This document shows, one piece after another, positions 7,786-14,837 of a DNA stretch of 45,034 nt. The translations under genes and the position numbers were made by a program. The stretch is from an uncultured Bacteroidales bacterium (GTDB lineage: Bacteria; Bacteroidota; Bacteroidia; Bacteroidales; Bacteroidaceae), in assembly GCA_902776455.1 (NCBI GenBank), contig CACYQI010000028.1, forward strand, positions 1 through 45,034, written 5' to 3'. The stretch's first letter is position 1. Each line of letters opens with the position of its first letter. The notes beneath the pieces are model-generated. The model saw nothing but the letters and a program-made list of their open reading frames with translations. It did no database searches and was not told where the DNA came from.

Positions 7786-7815
7786 ATTGTTTTTTATGTC
7801 TTTGGGGTGTTCTGG

Positions 7816-7872
7816 ATTGTCTAGTAAAACTAGTAGAACTAGTTAGAACTAGTAGAAACTAGTGGAACTAGC
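7816..7872. repeat. CTAGT array between trpF and trpA
   Basis: Six CTAGT-type units at 9-10-nt spacing (CTAGTAAAA, CTAGTAGAA, CTAGTTAGAA and variants). It is the same family as the in-frame array in purL at 3655-3703. Confidence 0.8.
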
Positions 7873-8482
7873 TCTTTCTGAGGGCTGTTATGAACTGCTT
7901 TATCTTTTCTATGTCCTTGATGCCTGGCTCGATTTCAAAGCGCGAGTTGATGTCGAAACCGAGGCATTTGTCGTGGTGAAACTGCCGAAGTTGCTCAGCA
8001 TCCTCAGGGCCGATGCCTCCCGAAAGCAGGAAGGGCAGCTCGCCTCGGTAGCTGGAGAGGATGTCCCAGTTGAACTTCTGGCCGCTTCCGCCGATGGTCG
8101 CGCACTTGGTGTCAAAGATGAATATGTCAGCGGCGCATTCGTACTGATTGGCAAGCTCGAGGTCCGCTTCCGAATTGAAACTGATAGCCTTGATGACCTT
8201 GCATCCTGTCTTCTCCCGAACTGCCTTGCAAAACTCGGGCGACTCCGTGCCGTGAAGCTGGATGAAGTTGAAACCGAATGCTTTCGTGCGCTCCAAAACA
8301 TAGTCGAGCGACGGGTTGACGAAGACGCCGACGCGCTTACAATCAGGCAGATAGGCAGGCACTTCGCGCACATATCGCGGTGAGCCTTCCCAGCAGATGA
8401 AGCCCATCATGTCGATGCCCAAACGCTCCACTTCCCGAATGTTCTCGGCATCCCGCATCCCACACACCTTTATATAATTCAT
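7868..8482 (-). CDS. trpF: Phosphoribosylanthranilate isomerase
   Basis: TrpF isomerises N-(5-phosphoribosyl)anthranilate to the carboxyphenylamino deoxyribulose phosphate in step 3 of tryptophan synthesis. The protein begins MNYIKVCGMRDAENI, with the catalytic cysteine in KVCGM. It carries VGVFVNPSLDYV, FIQLHGTESPEFC, the catalytic aspartate region IFDTK, and the phosphate-binding FLLSGGIGPEDA and GFDINSRFEIEPGIKD. The ATG at 8480-8482 is preferred because family members start one or two residues before IKVCG. Upstream in-frame ATGs (8503, 8545) exist, but they lie in or beyond a GAATTAT heptad array, so the start codon itself comes from the repeat edge. Confidence 0.95.
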   Translation of the reverse strand: MNYIKVCGMRDAENIREVERLGIDMMGFICWEGSPRYVREVPAYLPDCKRVGVFVNPSLDYVLERTKAFGFNFIQLHGTESPEFCKAVREKTGCKVIKAISFNSEADLELANQYECAADIFIFDTKCATIGGSGQKFNWDILSSYRGELPFLLSGGIGPEDAEQLRQFHHDKCLGFDINSRFEIEPGIKDIEKIKQFITALRKS

Positions 8483-8583
8483 AATTCGCAATTCATAAAT
8501 CATAGTTATCGTTTCCTTCAAGCTCTCATGCCGTTCACTTCGCATCCATATTATTATGAATTATGAATTACGAATTATGAATT
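8478..8583. repeat. GAATTAT heptad inverted element between trpC and trpF
   Basis: Left arm ATAATTCGCAATTCATAAAT (8480-8502) and right arm TTATGAATTATGAATTACG and onward (8553-8582) are inverted around about 48 nt. The left arm contains the trpF start codon and the right arm the last codons and stop of trpC (IIRNS). Confidence 0.8.
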
Positions 8584-9355
8584 CTTTGAGCGCACGGCCT
8601 GGGTCGTCGGTCTTCATGAAGCTTTCACCGATGAGGAAACCCCTGTAGCCGGCCTCGCGAAGCAAGCGGATGACGTCCGGACCTGCGATGCCGCTCTCGC
8701 TGACCAGCACGCGGTCCTCGGGCAGACGGGCTGCCATGCGGAACGAGTTCTGCACGTCTGTGACGAAAGTTCCCAGGTTGCGATTGTTCACGCCGATGGC
8801 ATCGACGGACAGGTCGGCGTAGTCCAACTCGTGCTCCGCATGCAGTTCCAGCAGGACTTCGAGCGCCAGTTCATGCGCCATGGCTGTGAGCGAGCGAACT
8901 TCCTCCTTTTTGAGGTCGGCGGCGATGAGCAGTACGGCATCCGCTCCGGCGTGTCGTGCCTGGAAAAGCTGGTATTCGTCCACGATGAAATCCTTGCGGA
9001 GAATGGGAATCTTGACCAGCGGCCTGGCCCGGCGGACAAAGTCGAGCGAGCCGCCGAAGTACTTCTCGTCGGTCAGGATGCTGAGGGCTGCGGCCCCGTT
9101 CTGCTCGTAGGCGAGGGGAATCTCCTCCGGTTTGCCGTCCTCCTTAATCCATCCCTTCGACGGACTCTTGCGCTTGAACTCGGCGATGATGCCGTAGTCG
9201 TTCTTTGTCAAAGCTTGGCTCAGACTGCGTTTCTCCACGCCTTCTGCCATCATTCGCTCCACCTCGGCATAGAGCTTCCGCGGCGGCATCTGCTCCTTCT
9301 GCGCGGCAACTTCGATGTGCTTGTGCGCCACGATTTCTTCAAGTATGTCTTTCAT
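8561..9355 (-). CDS. trpC: Indole-3-glycerol phosphate synthase
   Basis: TrpC closes the indole ring in step 4 of the pathway. The 264-residue TIM barrel has the N-terminal helix, then IIAEFKRKSPSKG with catalytic Glu59 and Lys61, LSILTDEKYFGGS, and LRKDFIVDEYQ with the catalytic Lys121. The VLLELHAEHEL, GVNNRNLGTF and VSESGI strands follow, ending in the phosphate-binding GFLIGESFMK. All catalytic residues expected for the family are present. The final residues FIIRNS and the stop codon fall inside a GAATTAT heptad array, so the C-terminus has been recut by the repeat. Confidence 0.98.
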   Translation of the reverse strand: MKDILEEIVAHKHIEVAAQKEQMPPRKLYAEVERMMAEGVEKRSLSQALTKNDYGIIAEFKRKSPSKGWIKEDGKPEEIPLAYEQNGAAALSILTDEKYFGGSLDFVRRARPLVKIPILRKDFIVDEYQLFQARHAGADAVLLIAADLKKEEVRSLTAMAHELALEVLLELHAEHELDYADLSVDAIGVNNRNLGTFVTDVQNSFRMAARLPEDRVLVSESGIAGPDVIRLLREAGYRGFLIGESFMKTDDPGRALKEFIIRNS

Positions 9356-9366
9356 TTGTTATTTTG

Positions 9367-9450
9367 TGGTTAGTGGTGAGAGGTTAGTGGTAAGAGGAAT
9401 GTGGTGGAAGGTGGTATTCTCTAACCTCTAACCCCTAACTTCTAACCTCT
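9367..9450. repeat. GGTTAGW heptad inverted element between trpD and trpC
   Basis: Left arm GTGGTTAGTGGTGAGAGGTT with following units, and right arm CTCTAACCTCTAACCCCTAA, are inverted around about 25 nt. The same family, with a different loop, occurs at 42779-42864 before pdxS. Confidence 0.85.
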
Positions 9451-9454
9451 TTCT

Positions 9455-10450
9455 TTATGAGTTAATCTCGATGAACGCCTTCAGGCATTGCAAAGCCTTG
9501 CCGCTTTCTATGCTCTCGCGGGCCATTGCGACGGTGTCCGAGATGGGGAGGTTCGGGTTCATCAGACTGATTCCGCAGGCGGCGTTGGCTACGACGACGT
9601 CCGTCTGAGCACGCGTCGCCTTGTTTTCCAGCACGTTGTCGAAGATGCTCCGGGCTTCTTCGGCAGTCGTTCCGCCGTAGATGTCCTCCGGTTTTACATA
9701 GGAGAGTCCCATCTCGATGGGCGTATAAACCTTCTCGAAATGCCGCGTCACGAACTTGAAACCGCTGGTGAGCGAGATTTCGTCGTAGCCGTCGTAGCTC
9801 GAGACGACGCCGTAGTTGTCGCCGATGCGCTGGTGCATGCTGGTGTAGAGGCGCAGTTGGGTGGGCGTTGCGGTGCCGTGGAGCGAGTTCTTCGGCGTGC
9901 AAGGATTGATGAAGGGGCCAAGCAAGTTGAAGCACGTCGGCACGGCCAACGCCTTACGCACCGGGCCGATGAACTTCATGGCATTGGCGAAGAGGGGTGC
10001 GTGGAGGTAGCAGATGCCGGCTTTCTCTATGGAGCGTCGGAGCTGGTCCTCGTCGTCGGTGAACTTCACGCCATGTGCCGCGAGCACATTACTTGCGCCG
10101 CTCACGCTCGTGCTTGCGCCGTTGCCGTGCTTCGAGACCTTGAATCCCGCTCCGGCCACCACGAAGCAGGCGCAGGTGCTGATGTTGAAAGTGTTCTTCC
10201 CGTCGCCCCCTGTGCCCACGATGTCCAGCGTGTCGTAGCCGTCGAGGTTGATGTGTTTGCCCGTTTCGAGCAGGCCGTCGCGGAACCCCAGCATTTCGTC
10301 CACCGTTGCGCCGCGTGTCTGCATCGCCATCAGCAAAGCCGCAATCTGCTCGGGCGGATAGGCCTGATGAGTGACGCCTACTAATATATTATGTGTGTCC
10401 TGCCGCGAAAGTGTCTCGCCGGCAATGAGTCGTTGTAGATACTGCTTCAT
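9455..10450 (-). CDS. trpD: Anthranilate phosphoribosyltransferase
   Basis: TrpD transfers phosphoribose from PRPP to anthranilate in step 2. The 331-residue protein has the family's small N-terminal helical domain and the PRPP-binding GTGGDGKNTFNIST loop (residues 79-92). It also has KHGNGASTS (107-115), NLLGPFINP (about 186-194) and the C-terminal DEISL and GGTTAEEARSIF segments. Length and motifs are standard. It is a stand-alone TrpD, with the glutaminase encoded separately by trpG. The gap to trpG is unusually long for an operon (408 bp) and is filled with repeats. Confidence 0.98.
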   Translation of the reverse strand: MKQYLQRLIAGETLSRQDTHNILVGVTHQAYPPEQIAALLMAMQTRGATVDEMLGFRDGLLETGKHINLDGYDTLDIVGTGGDGKNTFNISTCACFVVAGAGFKVSKHGNGASTSVSGASNVLAAHGVKFTDDEDQLRRSIEKAGICYLHAPLFANAMKFIGPVRKALAVPTCFNLLGPFINPCTPKNSLHGTATPTQLRLYTSMHQRIGDNYGVVSSYDGYDEISLTSGFKFVTRHFEKVYTPIEMGLSYVKPEDIYGGTTAEEARSIFDNVLENKATRAQTDVVVANAACGISLMNPNLPISDTVAMARESIESGKALQCLKAFIEINS

Positions 10451-10473
10451 CTTGCATTTACAATTTATTCATT

Positions 10474-10650
10474 TAAGTTTCGGGAGTTATAAGATGAAGT
10501 TAAATAGGGAGTTAAGCCTGCTTTGCAGGCTGGAAGTTAAGCACTGCGTGCTGGACGATAGCTTTGGATTATATGGTATTGTCCATTTTAACTTCCACGA
10601 GCGGAGCGAGTTTACTTCCATTTTAACTTCCATTTTAACTTCCGAAACTT
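10474..10650. repeat. AAGTTTCGG element with two hairpin units (copy 1, trpG-trpD gap)
   Basis: The element opens AAGTTTCGGGAGTTATAAGA and closes with the inverted CCATTTTAACTTCCGAAACTT. Inside are two GGAAGTTAAGC units, each followed by a hairpin (AGCCTGC/GCAGGCT and GCAC/GTGC). A closely related copy is at 14201-14317, and a fragment forms the 3' end of the ResB-like gene (23530-23596). Confidence 0.8.
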
Positions 10651-10714
10651 CAGTTATTCATTTATCATTTACTATTTATTACCCTCTTCTCGGAGAAGGG
10701 AGCAGAGCGTCGTC

Positions 10715-10809
10715 TCACGCTCCACGTTGCATCGGCTTACGCTCCACGGAGCAAAGGCTCACGCTCCACGGAGCATCGGCTTACGCTCCACGTTGTGTAA
10801 AACTGCCCC
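10715..10809. repeat. Array of four 22-nt units ending GTAAAACTGCCCC (copy 1)
   Basis: Four direct 22-nt units of the type TYACGCTCCACGGAGCAWMGG, or with CTCCACGTTGC, end with TGTAAAACTGCCCC. Copies with the same unit number and end are at 25720-25813 and 39053-39146. Confidence 0.85.
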
Positions 10810-10858
10810 TAATGCTTGTCAGTCTGCCGACCCTTGTTGTCGGTGCTTTTCCTCCCCT

Positions 10859-11437
10859 TTAAGTGAAGTCAGAGAGGGCATCTAACCAGTTCTTTATTAT
10901 CGTTTTACCGACGGGCGTAAGCACGCTTTCGGGGTGATACTGAATGCCGCGGATGTCGTACTCGCGATGTCTGAGCGACATGATGAAACCCTCCGGGCTG
11001 ACGCTCGTCACTTCGAGGCAGTCGGGGAAGCCTTTCGTATCGACCACCCACGAGTGGTAGCGGCCCACCTCGAACGTGCTTCCGAGGCCCTCGAAGAGGT
11101 AGTCGTCGGCCGTCACGGTGACGGGCGTCGCCACACCATGATAGACGTCTTGGAGGTTGGTCAACGTGCCGCCGAACACTTCGCCGATGGCCTGATGGCC
11201 GAGACACACGCCGAGGATGGGCTTGCGGCCTGCATAGGTCTTGATGACGTCGAGCAGCAGTCCCGCTTCGCTCGGGATGCCCGGACCGGGGGAGAGTATA
11301 ATCTTGTCGAACGCCTCGAGTTGCGGCATCTCGAACTGGTCGTTGCGAAAGACCGTGACCTCTGCGCCAAGCTCCTTCACCAAGTGGCTCAGATTGTAGG
11401 TGAACGAGTCGTAATTATCGATGATTACTATCTTCAT
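10859..11437 (-). CDS. trpG: Anthranilate synthase component II (glutaminase)
   Basis: TrpG releases ammonia from glutamine for TrpE. The 192-residue class I amidotransferase has YDSFTYNLSHLV at the start, LSPGPGIPSEAG (48-59), nucleophile Cys78 in GVCLGHQAIGE, and the His/Glu pair in QYHPESVLTP. The HGVATPVTV and RYHSWVV segments support TrpG/PabA. In this operon the TrpG role is clear, though the subunit could also serve a PabB elsewhere. It is not fused to TrpD or TrpE. Start ATG 11435-11437 agrees with the family (MKIVIIDNYDSF). Confidence 0.97.
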   Translation of the reverse strand: MKIVIIDNYDSFTYNLSHLVKELGAEVTVFRNDQFEMPQLEAFDKIILSPGPGIPSEAGLLLDVIKTYAGRKPILGVCLGHQAIGEVFGGTLTNLQDVYHGVATPVTVTADDYLFEGLGSTFEVGRYHSWVVDTKGFPDCLEVTSVSPEGFIMSLRHREYDIRGIQYHPESVLTPVGKTIIKNWLDALSDFT

Positions 11438-11440
11438 ATC

Positions 11441-11510
11441 ACATTTACCATTTAATCATTTACCATTTACCATTTGTTTCCCCCACCTTTGGAGGGGTTA
11501 GGGGAGGCTG
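11441..11510. repeat. GGTAAAT heptads plus GC-rich repeat at the trpE 3' end
   Basis: CATTTACCATTTAATCATTT and two further units (11441-11475) adjoin CCCCCACCTTTGGAGGGGTT (11479-11498). The trpE stop codon (TTA on the plus strand, 11467-11469) lies in the heptad array. The residues ASPNPSKGGGNKW come from the GC-rich part. Confidence 0.8.
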
Positions 11511-12897
11511 TTCCTGCTGCTTCTATGGCTCGGCGCAAAGCCCCAAGCTTGTTGTTGACCTCTTGGAGTTCGTACTCGACGTTGCTTTTGGCCACGATGC
11601 CTCCACCGGCCTGGAACCAAAGTTCGTTGTTGCGGCTGACGAAAGTGCGTATCGTGATGGCCTGGTTCAAGTTGCCTTGGAAGCCGATGAACCCGATGCA
11701 ACCGCCGTAGGCACCGCGGTTGTGCGGCTCGTAGGCAGAGATGAGTTGCATGGCCCGCACTTTCGGGGCGCCCGACAGCGTGCCTGCGGGGAACGTGTCG
11801 ATGAAGGTCTTGATGGGGTCTGCCCCTTCGTCCAACTCCCCGCTGACGCGGCTCACGAGGTGGATGACGTGGCTGTAGAACTGCATGTCCTTGTAGAAAT
11901 CGACCTTGACGTTGTGGCAGTTGCGACTCAGGTCGTTGCGGGCCAGGTCAACCAGCATGACGTGTTCGGCGTTCTCCTTCGGGTCGTTGCGCAGGTACTC
12001 CGCGTTGCGGCGGTCGGTCTCGCTGTCGCCGGTGCGCTTCGTGGTGCCCGCAATCGGGTCGATGTATGCGCGACGGTTCTCGATGCGGCAATGTGTCTCG
12101 GGCGACGAGCCGAAGATGCGGAACCCGCCGAAGTCAAAGTAAAAGAGGTAAGGGCTGGGGTTGATGCTTCGCAAAGCACGGTAGAGCCGGAAGTCGTCGC
12201 CTTCGTAGCGTTGCTTGAAGCGGCGCGAGAGGACGATTTGGAACACGTCGCCTCGCAGGCAATGCTGTATGCCGCGGCGGATGTTCTCGCGGTGCTCGTC
12301 GTCGGTCAACGTGCTCTGGCAGTCGCCGACGGGTTGGAAACCGAATGTCTGATAGTTGCGACTGGCCAGGTCCCGCTCCAGCTGGTCGAGGTCGTCCTGT
12401 TCGCCGTCGGCAAGAAGCTCGATGAGTGTCAGCTCATTTCGGAAGTGGTCGAACACGACAACATCTTTATATAAGATGTAAAGCATGTCGGGTGCGTCGT
12501 TCTCCGGCTGCGTCTCGTCCTTGACGTCGATGTGCTCGAAGTAGCGGACCGCGTTGAACGTCGTGTAGCCATACAAGCCGCAGTAGTTCACGTCGTTGCC
12601 CTCGATGTGGAACCTTCCGAGGAAGTCGTTCAGGAGCCGTGCCGTGTCGTAGTCTTCGCCGATGGCGTGGCGCTCTTCCGTGCCGTCGGGAAAGCGGAGG
12701 AAGCCCGTGCCGTGTTCGATGCCGACGCTGGCGATGGGATGGAGCGCGATGAAGGATTTTGCATTCTCGCCCCCGTGATAGTCGCTACTTTCCATAAGTG
12801 CGCTCTGCGGATACGCGTCCCGCACCTTCAGATAAGCGCTGACGGGCGTAATGAGGTCGCCCAGGACCTTCTTGCTTGCTGTGTGGTAATTATACAT
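11467..12897 (-). CDS. trpE: Anthranilate synthase component I
   Basis: TrpE makes anthranilate from chorismate and ammonia, the committed step. The 476-residue chorismate-binding enzyme has the N-terminal feedback motif LMESSD (residues 34-39), where tryptophan inhibits other TrpE proteins. It also has QIVLSRRF, PSPYLFYFDF, GSSPETHCRIENR, PIAGTTKRTGD, ENAEHVMLVDLARND, FPAGTLSGAPKVRAM, GGCIGFIGF and QAGGGIVAKS. All active-site blocks are present. The C-terminal tail ASPNPSKGGGNKW is encoded by two abutting repeat elements, and its stop codon is in the repeat. Allosteric control is inferred from the motif only. Confidence 0.98.
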   Translation of the reverse strand: MYNYHTASKKVLGDLITPVSAYLKVRDAYPQSALMESSDYHGGENAKSFIALHPIASVGIEHGTGFLRFPDGTEERHAIGEDYDTARLLNDFLGRFHIEGNDVNYCGLYGYTTFNAVRYFEHIDVKDETQPENDAPDMLYILYKDVVVFDHFRNELTLIELLADGEQDDLDQLERDLASRNYQTFGFQPVGDCQSTLTDDEHRENIRRGIQHCLRGDVFQIVLSRRFKQRYEGDDFRLYRALRSINPSPYLFYFDFGGFRIFGSSPETHCRIENRRAYIDPIAGTTKRTGDSETDRRNAEYLRNDPKENAEHVMLVDLARNDLSRNCHNVKVDFYKDMQFYSHVIHLVSRVSGELDEGADPIKTFIDTFPAGTLSGAPKVRAMQLISAYEPHNRGAYGGCIGFIGFQGNLNQAITIRTFVSRNNELWFQAGGGIVAKSNVEYELQEVNNKLGALRRAIEAAGTASPNPSKGGGNKW

Positions 12898-12906
12898 AAT
12901 AGCTTT

Positions 12907-13019
12907 TTCATAATTAAGAATTAAGAGAGAAGAATTAAGAATTGTTACATCCCCATATCCCTTTCGTCCTTAATCCTTAACTGTTAATTCTTCTTTCTTA
13001 TTCCTTAATTCTTAATTTT
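12907..13019. repeat. GAATTAA heptad inverted element between trpB and trpE
   Basis: Left arm CATAATTAAGAATTAAGAGA and right arm ATTCCTTAATTCTTAATTTT, with further units on both sides, are inverted around about 35 nt. The right arm provides the last codons and stop of trpB (KIKN). Confidence 0.8.
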
Positions 13020-14189
13020 GAGATATGTCGCGAGGTCTTTGTCGCCGCGGCCGCTGACGGTAAGCACGACCACATCCTCTGGTTTGAATTGCAGGCGGTG
13101 CAACAGGGCGAGGGCGTGACTGCTTTCGAGCGCGGGGATGATGCCCTCGAGGCGTGTCAGCTCGAAGGCAGCTGCGAGGGCTTCGTCGTCGTTGACTGCG
13201 AGCACTTTCGCCCTGCCGGTCTCGAAGAGATTGCAATGCAAAGGGCCTGTTCCCGGGTAGTCCAGGCCGGCGCTGATGCTGTAGGGTTCGATGATCTGGC
13301 CGTCTTCGGTCTGCATCACTTTGATGCGACTGCCGTGAAGAATGCCGACGGTTCCGATGTTTAGGGACGCCGCAGTCATCTCCGTCTCCATGCCTTTGCC
13401 CCCGGCCTCCCCGAGAACAATCTTCACGCGCTCGTCGTCGAGGTAGTGATAGACGGTGCCTGCCGCATTACTTCCCCCGCCGACGCAGGCGATGAGGTAG
13501 TCGGGCCAGTCGCGTCCTTCCTTTTCCTGAAGCTGAAAACGTATTTCCTTGCTGATGACGCTCTGCAGCTTGGCCACCATCTCGGGGTAGGGATGCGGCC
13601 CGACCGTACTGCCTATTATATAAAAGGTGTCGGAGGGATGGCAGCACCAGTCGCGGATGGCCTCGTTGGTCGCGTCTTTGAGTGTCTTGTTGCCGCTCTC
13701 TACGGGAAAGACTTCGGCACCAAGCATCTTCATCCGCTCCACGTTAACGTGCTGACGCTGAACGTCGAGAGCGCCCATATAGACGCGGCACGGCATGTCC
13801 ATCAGCGCGCAGACCGTAGCCGTAGCCACGCCGTGCTGACCGGCTCCTGTCTCGGCTATGATGCGCTTCTTGCCCATGCGTCGTGCCAAGAGGATTTGAC
13901 CGATGGCATTGTTTATCTTGTGTGCGCCGGTATGGTTCAAGTCTTCTCGCTTCAGATAGAGCTTGCAACCGTACTTCTCGCTCATGCGTCGGGCATAGTA
14001 GAGCGGGCTGGGCCGGCCCACATAGTCGCGCAGGAGTTGGTAATACTCCTGCAGGAAGTCCTCGCTGTCGATAATCTGTTCGTACTGTTCGCGCAGGTCC
14101 TGCAGCGTCCCATAGAGGATTTCGGGGACGTATGCCCCGCCGTACTGGCCGTAGAAGCCGTTTTGGTCAACGTGATAGCTCATATACAT
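13005..14189 (-). CDS. trpB: Tryptophan synthase beta chain
   Basis: TrpB condenses indole with serine using pyridoxal phosphate. The 394-residue protein has [13 protein letters not shown] near the start, [14 protein letters not shown] with the PLP lysine at residue 91, [12 protein letters not shown], the phosphate-binding GGGSNAAGT and the C-terminal LESSHALA and VSGRGDKD motifs. This is the TrpB1 type that pairs with TrpA. The start is at 14189 or 14183 (MSYHVDQN). It is the first gene of the operon, as usual in Bacteroidota, and follows a 256-nt leader with an attenuator. The last residues KIKN come from a heptad repeat. Confidence 0.98.
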   Translation of the reverse strand: MYMSYHVDQNGFYGQYGGAYVPEILYGTLQDLREQYEQIIDSEDFLQEYYQLLRDYVGRPSPLYYARRMSEKYGCKLYLKREDLNHTGAHKINNAIGQILLARRMGKKRIIAETGAGQHGVATATVCALMDMPCRVYMGALDVQRQHVNVERMKMLGAEVFPVESGNKTLKDATNEAIRDWCCHPSDTFYIIGSTVGPHPYPEMVAKLQSVISKEIRFQLQEKEGRDWPDYLIACVGGGSNAAGTVYHYLDDERVKIVLGEAGGKGMETEMTAASLNIGTVGILHGSRIKVMQTEDGQIIEPYSISAGLDYPGTGPLHCNLFETGRAKVLAVNDDEALAAAFELTRLEGIIPALESSHALALLHRLQFKPEDVVVLTVSGRGDKDLATYLKIKN

Positions 14190-14200
14190 TATATTTATTT

Positions 14201-14317
14201 AAGTTTCGGAAGTTATAGAATGAAGTTAAATGGGAAGTTAAGCCAGCGTTGCTGGCAGGAAGTTAAGCACTGCGTGCTGGACGATACAATGGGGACTTCC
14301 GTTTTCTCAGTTAAATA
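14201..14317. repeat. AAGTTTCGG element with two hairpin units (copy 2, trp leader)
   Basis: Opens AAGTTTCGGAAGTTATAGAA. Two GGAAGTTAAGC units each carry a hairpin (GCCAGC/GCTGGC and GCAC/GTGC), followed by GACTTCCGTTTTCTC. It lies between the attenuator terminator and trpB and matches copy 1 at 10474-10650. Confidence 0.8.
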
Positions 14318-14320
14318 GAA

Positions 14321-14350
14321 AAGAGGCCCGTCGCTATCGACGAGCCTCTT
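14321..14350 (-). terminator. trp attenuator terminator hairpin
   Basis: On the minus strand AAGAGGCTCGTCG and CGACGGGCCTCTT form a 13-bp stem with one G-U pair and an ATAG loop, followed by TTCTATTT. It lies 45 nt after the stop of the leader peptide and 131 nt before trpB. Its 5' strand (14340-14347) can alternatively pair with an upstream segment (14375-14385), as expected for an attenuator. Confidence 0.88.
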
Positions 14351-14374
14351 CCTATTTCTTTCAGTATGGCACAT

Positions 14375-14417
14375 GAAGGCATCGTGCTTCGCGACTATAG
14401 AATCATCGAACCACGCC
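14375..14417 (-). promoter_or_regulatory. Alternative trp leader pairings (segments 1:2 and 2:3)
   Basis: Segment 1, GGCGTGGTTCG (14407-14417), overlaps the end of the Trp codons. It can pair with segment 2, CGAAGCACGATGCC (14378-14391), giving about ten pairs with one mismatch and a bulge. Segment 2, ACGATGCCT, can instead pair with AGGCTCGT (14340-14347), the 5' half of the terminator stem, forming an antiterminator with one bulged base. The geometry is that of classical ribosome-mediated attenuation. Pairings were drawn by hand. Confidence 0.75.
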
Positions 14418-14445
14418 ACCACCAGAAGTGTACTGAGTTTTGCAT
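14395..14445 (-). CDS. trpL: trp leader peptide MQNSVHFWWWRGSMIL
   Basis: This 16-codon open frame encodes MQNSVHFWWWRGSMIL, with three consecutive TGG codons (14416-14424) seven codons after the start, and ends with TAG. Three adjacent tryptophan codons in a very short frame are most unlikely by chance, and the frame lies between a strong promoter and a Rho-independent terminator ahead of trpBEGDCFA. A ribosome stalled at the Trp codons would cover segment 1 and free segment 2 to form the antiterminator. A ribosome reaching the TAG would cover segment 2 and allow termination. This is the established logic of enterobacterial trp attenuation, applied here by inference. The ribosome binding site is weak (ACAGAGA), as is common in Bacteroidota. 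Confidence 0.88.
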   Translation of the reverse strand: MQNSVHFWWWRGSMIL

Positions 14446-14477
14446 ATTCTCTGTGTTATTTTTGTGTTATCCGTCGG

Positions 14478-14508
14478 CAAAGGTACGCATTTCTTTCAAC
14501 GCGCCAAA
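14478..14508 (-). promoter_or_regulatory. trp operon promoter, TTTG-N19-TACCTTTG
   Basis: On the minus strand TTTG (14505-14508), a 19-nt spacer and TACCTTTG (14478-14485) match both boxes of the Bacteroidota housekeeping promoter. Transcription would start about 20-25 nt before the leader peptide ATG. Confidence 0.85.
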
Positions 14509-14726
14509 CTTTTTGGCCAACTTTTTTGCGTTTTACCCTATAATTCATGCATAAGGGCAACTTTGGTGAATAATTATTTGGACTTGGAGCATCGGCGGAC
14601 GGAAAAGGTTGTGACATGCTTCGACGCTCTTGGACCAAAGCGCGATGGCCGTAACGGAAGAAGCGGGAAACGGGCTGGGAGAAAGGTGCTCGCGGCTTGT
14701 GCGGAATCACTCCTACAGCTGTGTTG

Positions 14727-14772
14727 CCAGTACTACCGCGGTGGTACTCCAGTACCACCGCGGTAGTACTGG
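14727..14772. terminator. 46-nt near-perfect palindrome after sulP
   Basis: CCAGTACTACCGCGGTGGTA... reads the same on both strands for 22 bp on each side of a 2-nt centre. It lies 66 nt past the sulP stop. No T-run follows, so it may be a repeat-derived structure rather than a classic terminator. Confidence 0.5.
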
Positions 14773-14837
14773 AGTTTCCCCGTGGAGGGACTGGAAATGC
14801 TGCACGCTGTGTCGTTTCCCCTCGGCTGAGGGCCGCG

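Larger units (their letters stand above)
10451..10858. other. trpG-trpD intergenic gap filled by repeats
   Basis: The 408 bp hold the AAGTTTCGG element, a short heptad stretch (ATTCATTTATCATTTAC near 10655-10680), a small CTTCTCGGAGAAG hairpin (about 10685-10697) and the four-unit 22-nt array. I see no gene. All seven trp genes lie on one strand, so the transcript must run through this region. Confidence 0.7.
14190..14837. other. trp leader and upstream spacer
   Basis: From right to left the 648 bp hold a palindrome after sulP (14727-14772), unassigned sequence (14509-14726), the trp promoter, leader peptide, attenuator, and a repeat element next to trpB. I see no further gene. Confidence 0.7.

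Noticed and set aside
10715-10809. CRISPR array suggested by regular 22-nt repeats
   Set aside because: The units are contiguous with no variable spacers, always four in number, and no cas gene is present.
10371-10862. 163-codon open frame across the trpG-trpD gap
   Set aside because: It reads through the AAGTTTCGG element and the 22-nt array on the strand opposite the operon; the product is repeat translation.
11563-12474. 303-codon open frame opposite trpE, and similar frames opposite trpD, the ROK gene, pdxS and the isomerase
   Set aside because: All are mirror frames of strongly conserved enzymes and have no start context or recognisable domain.
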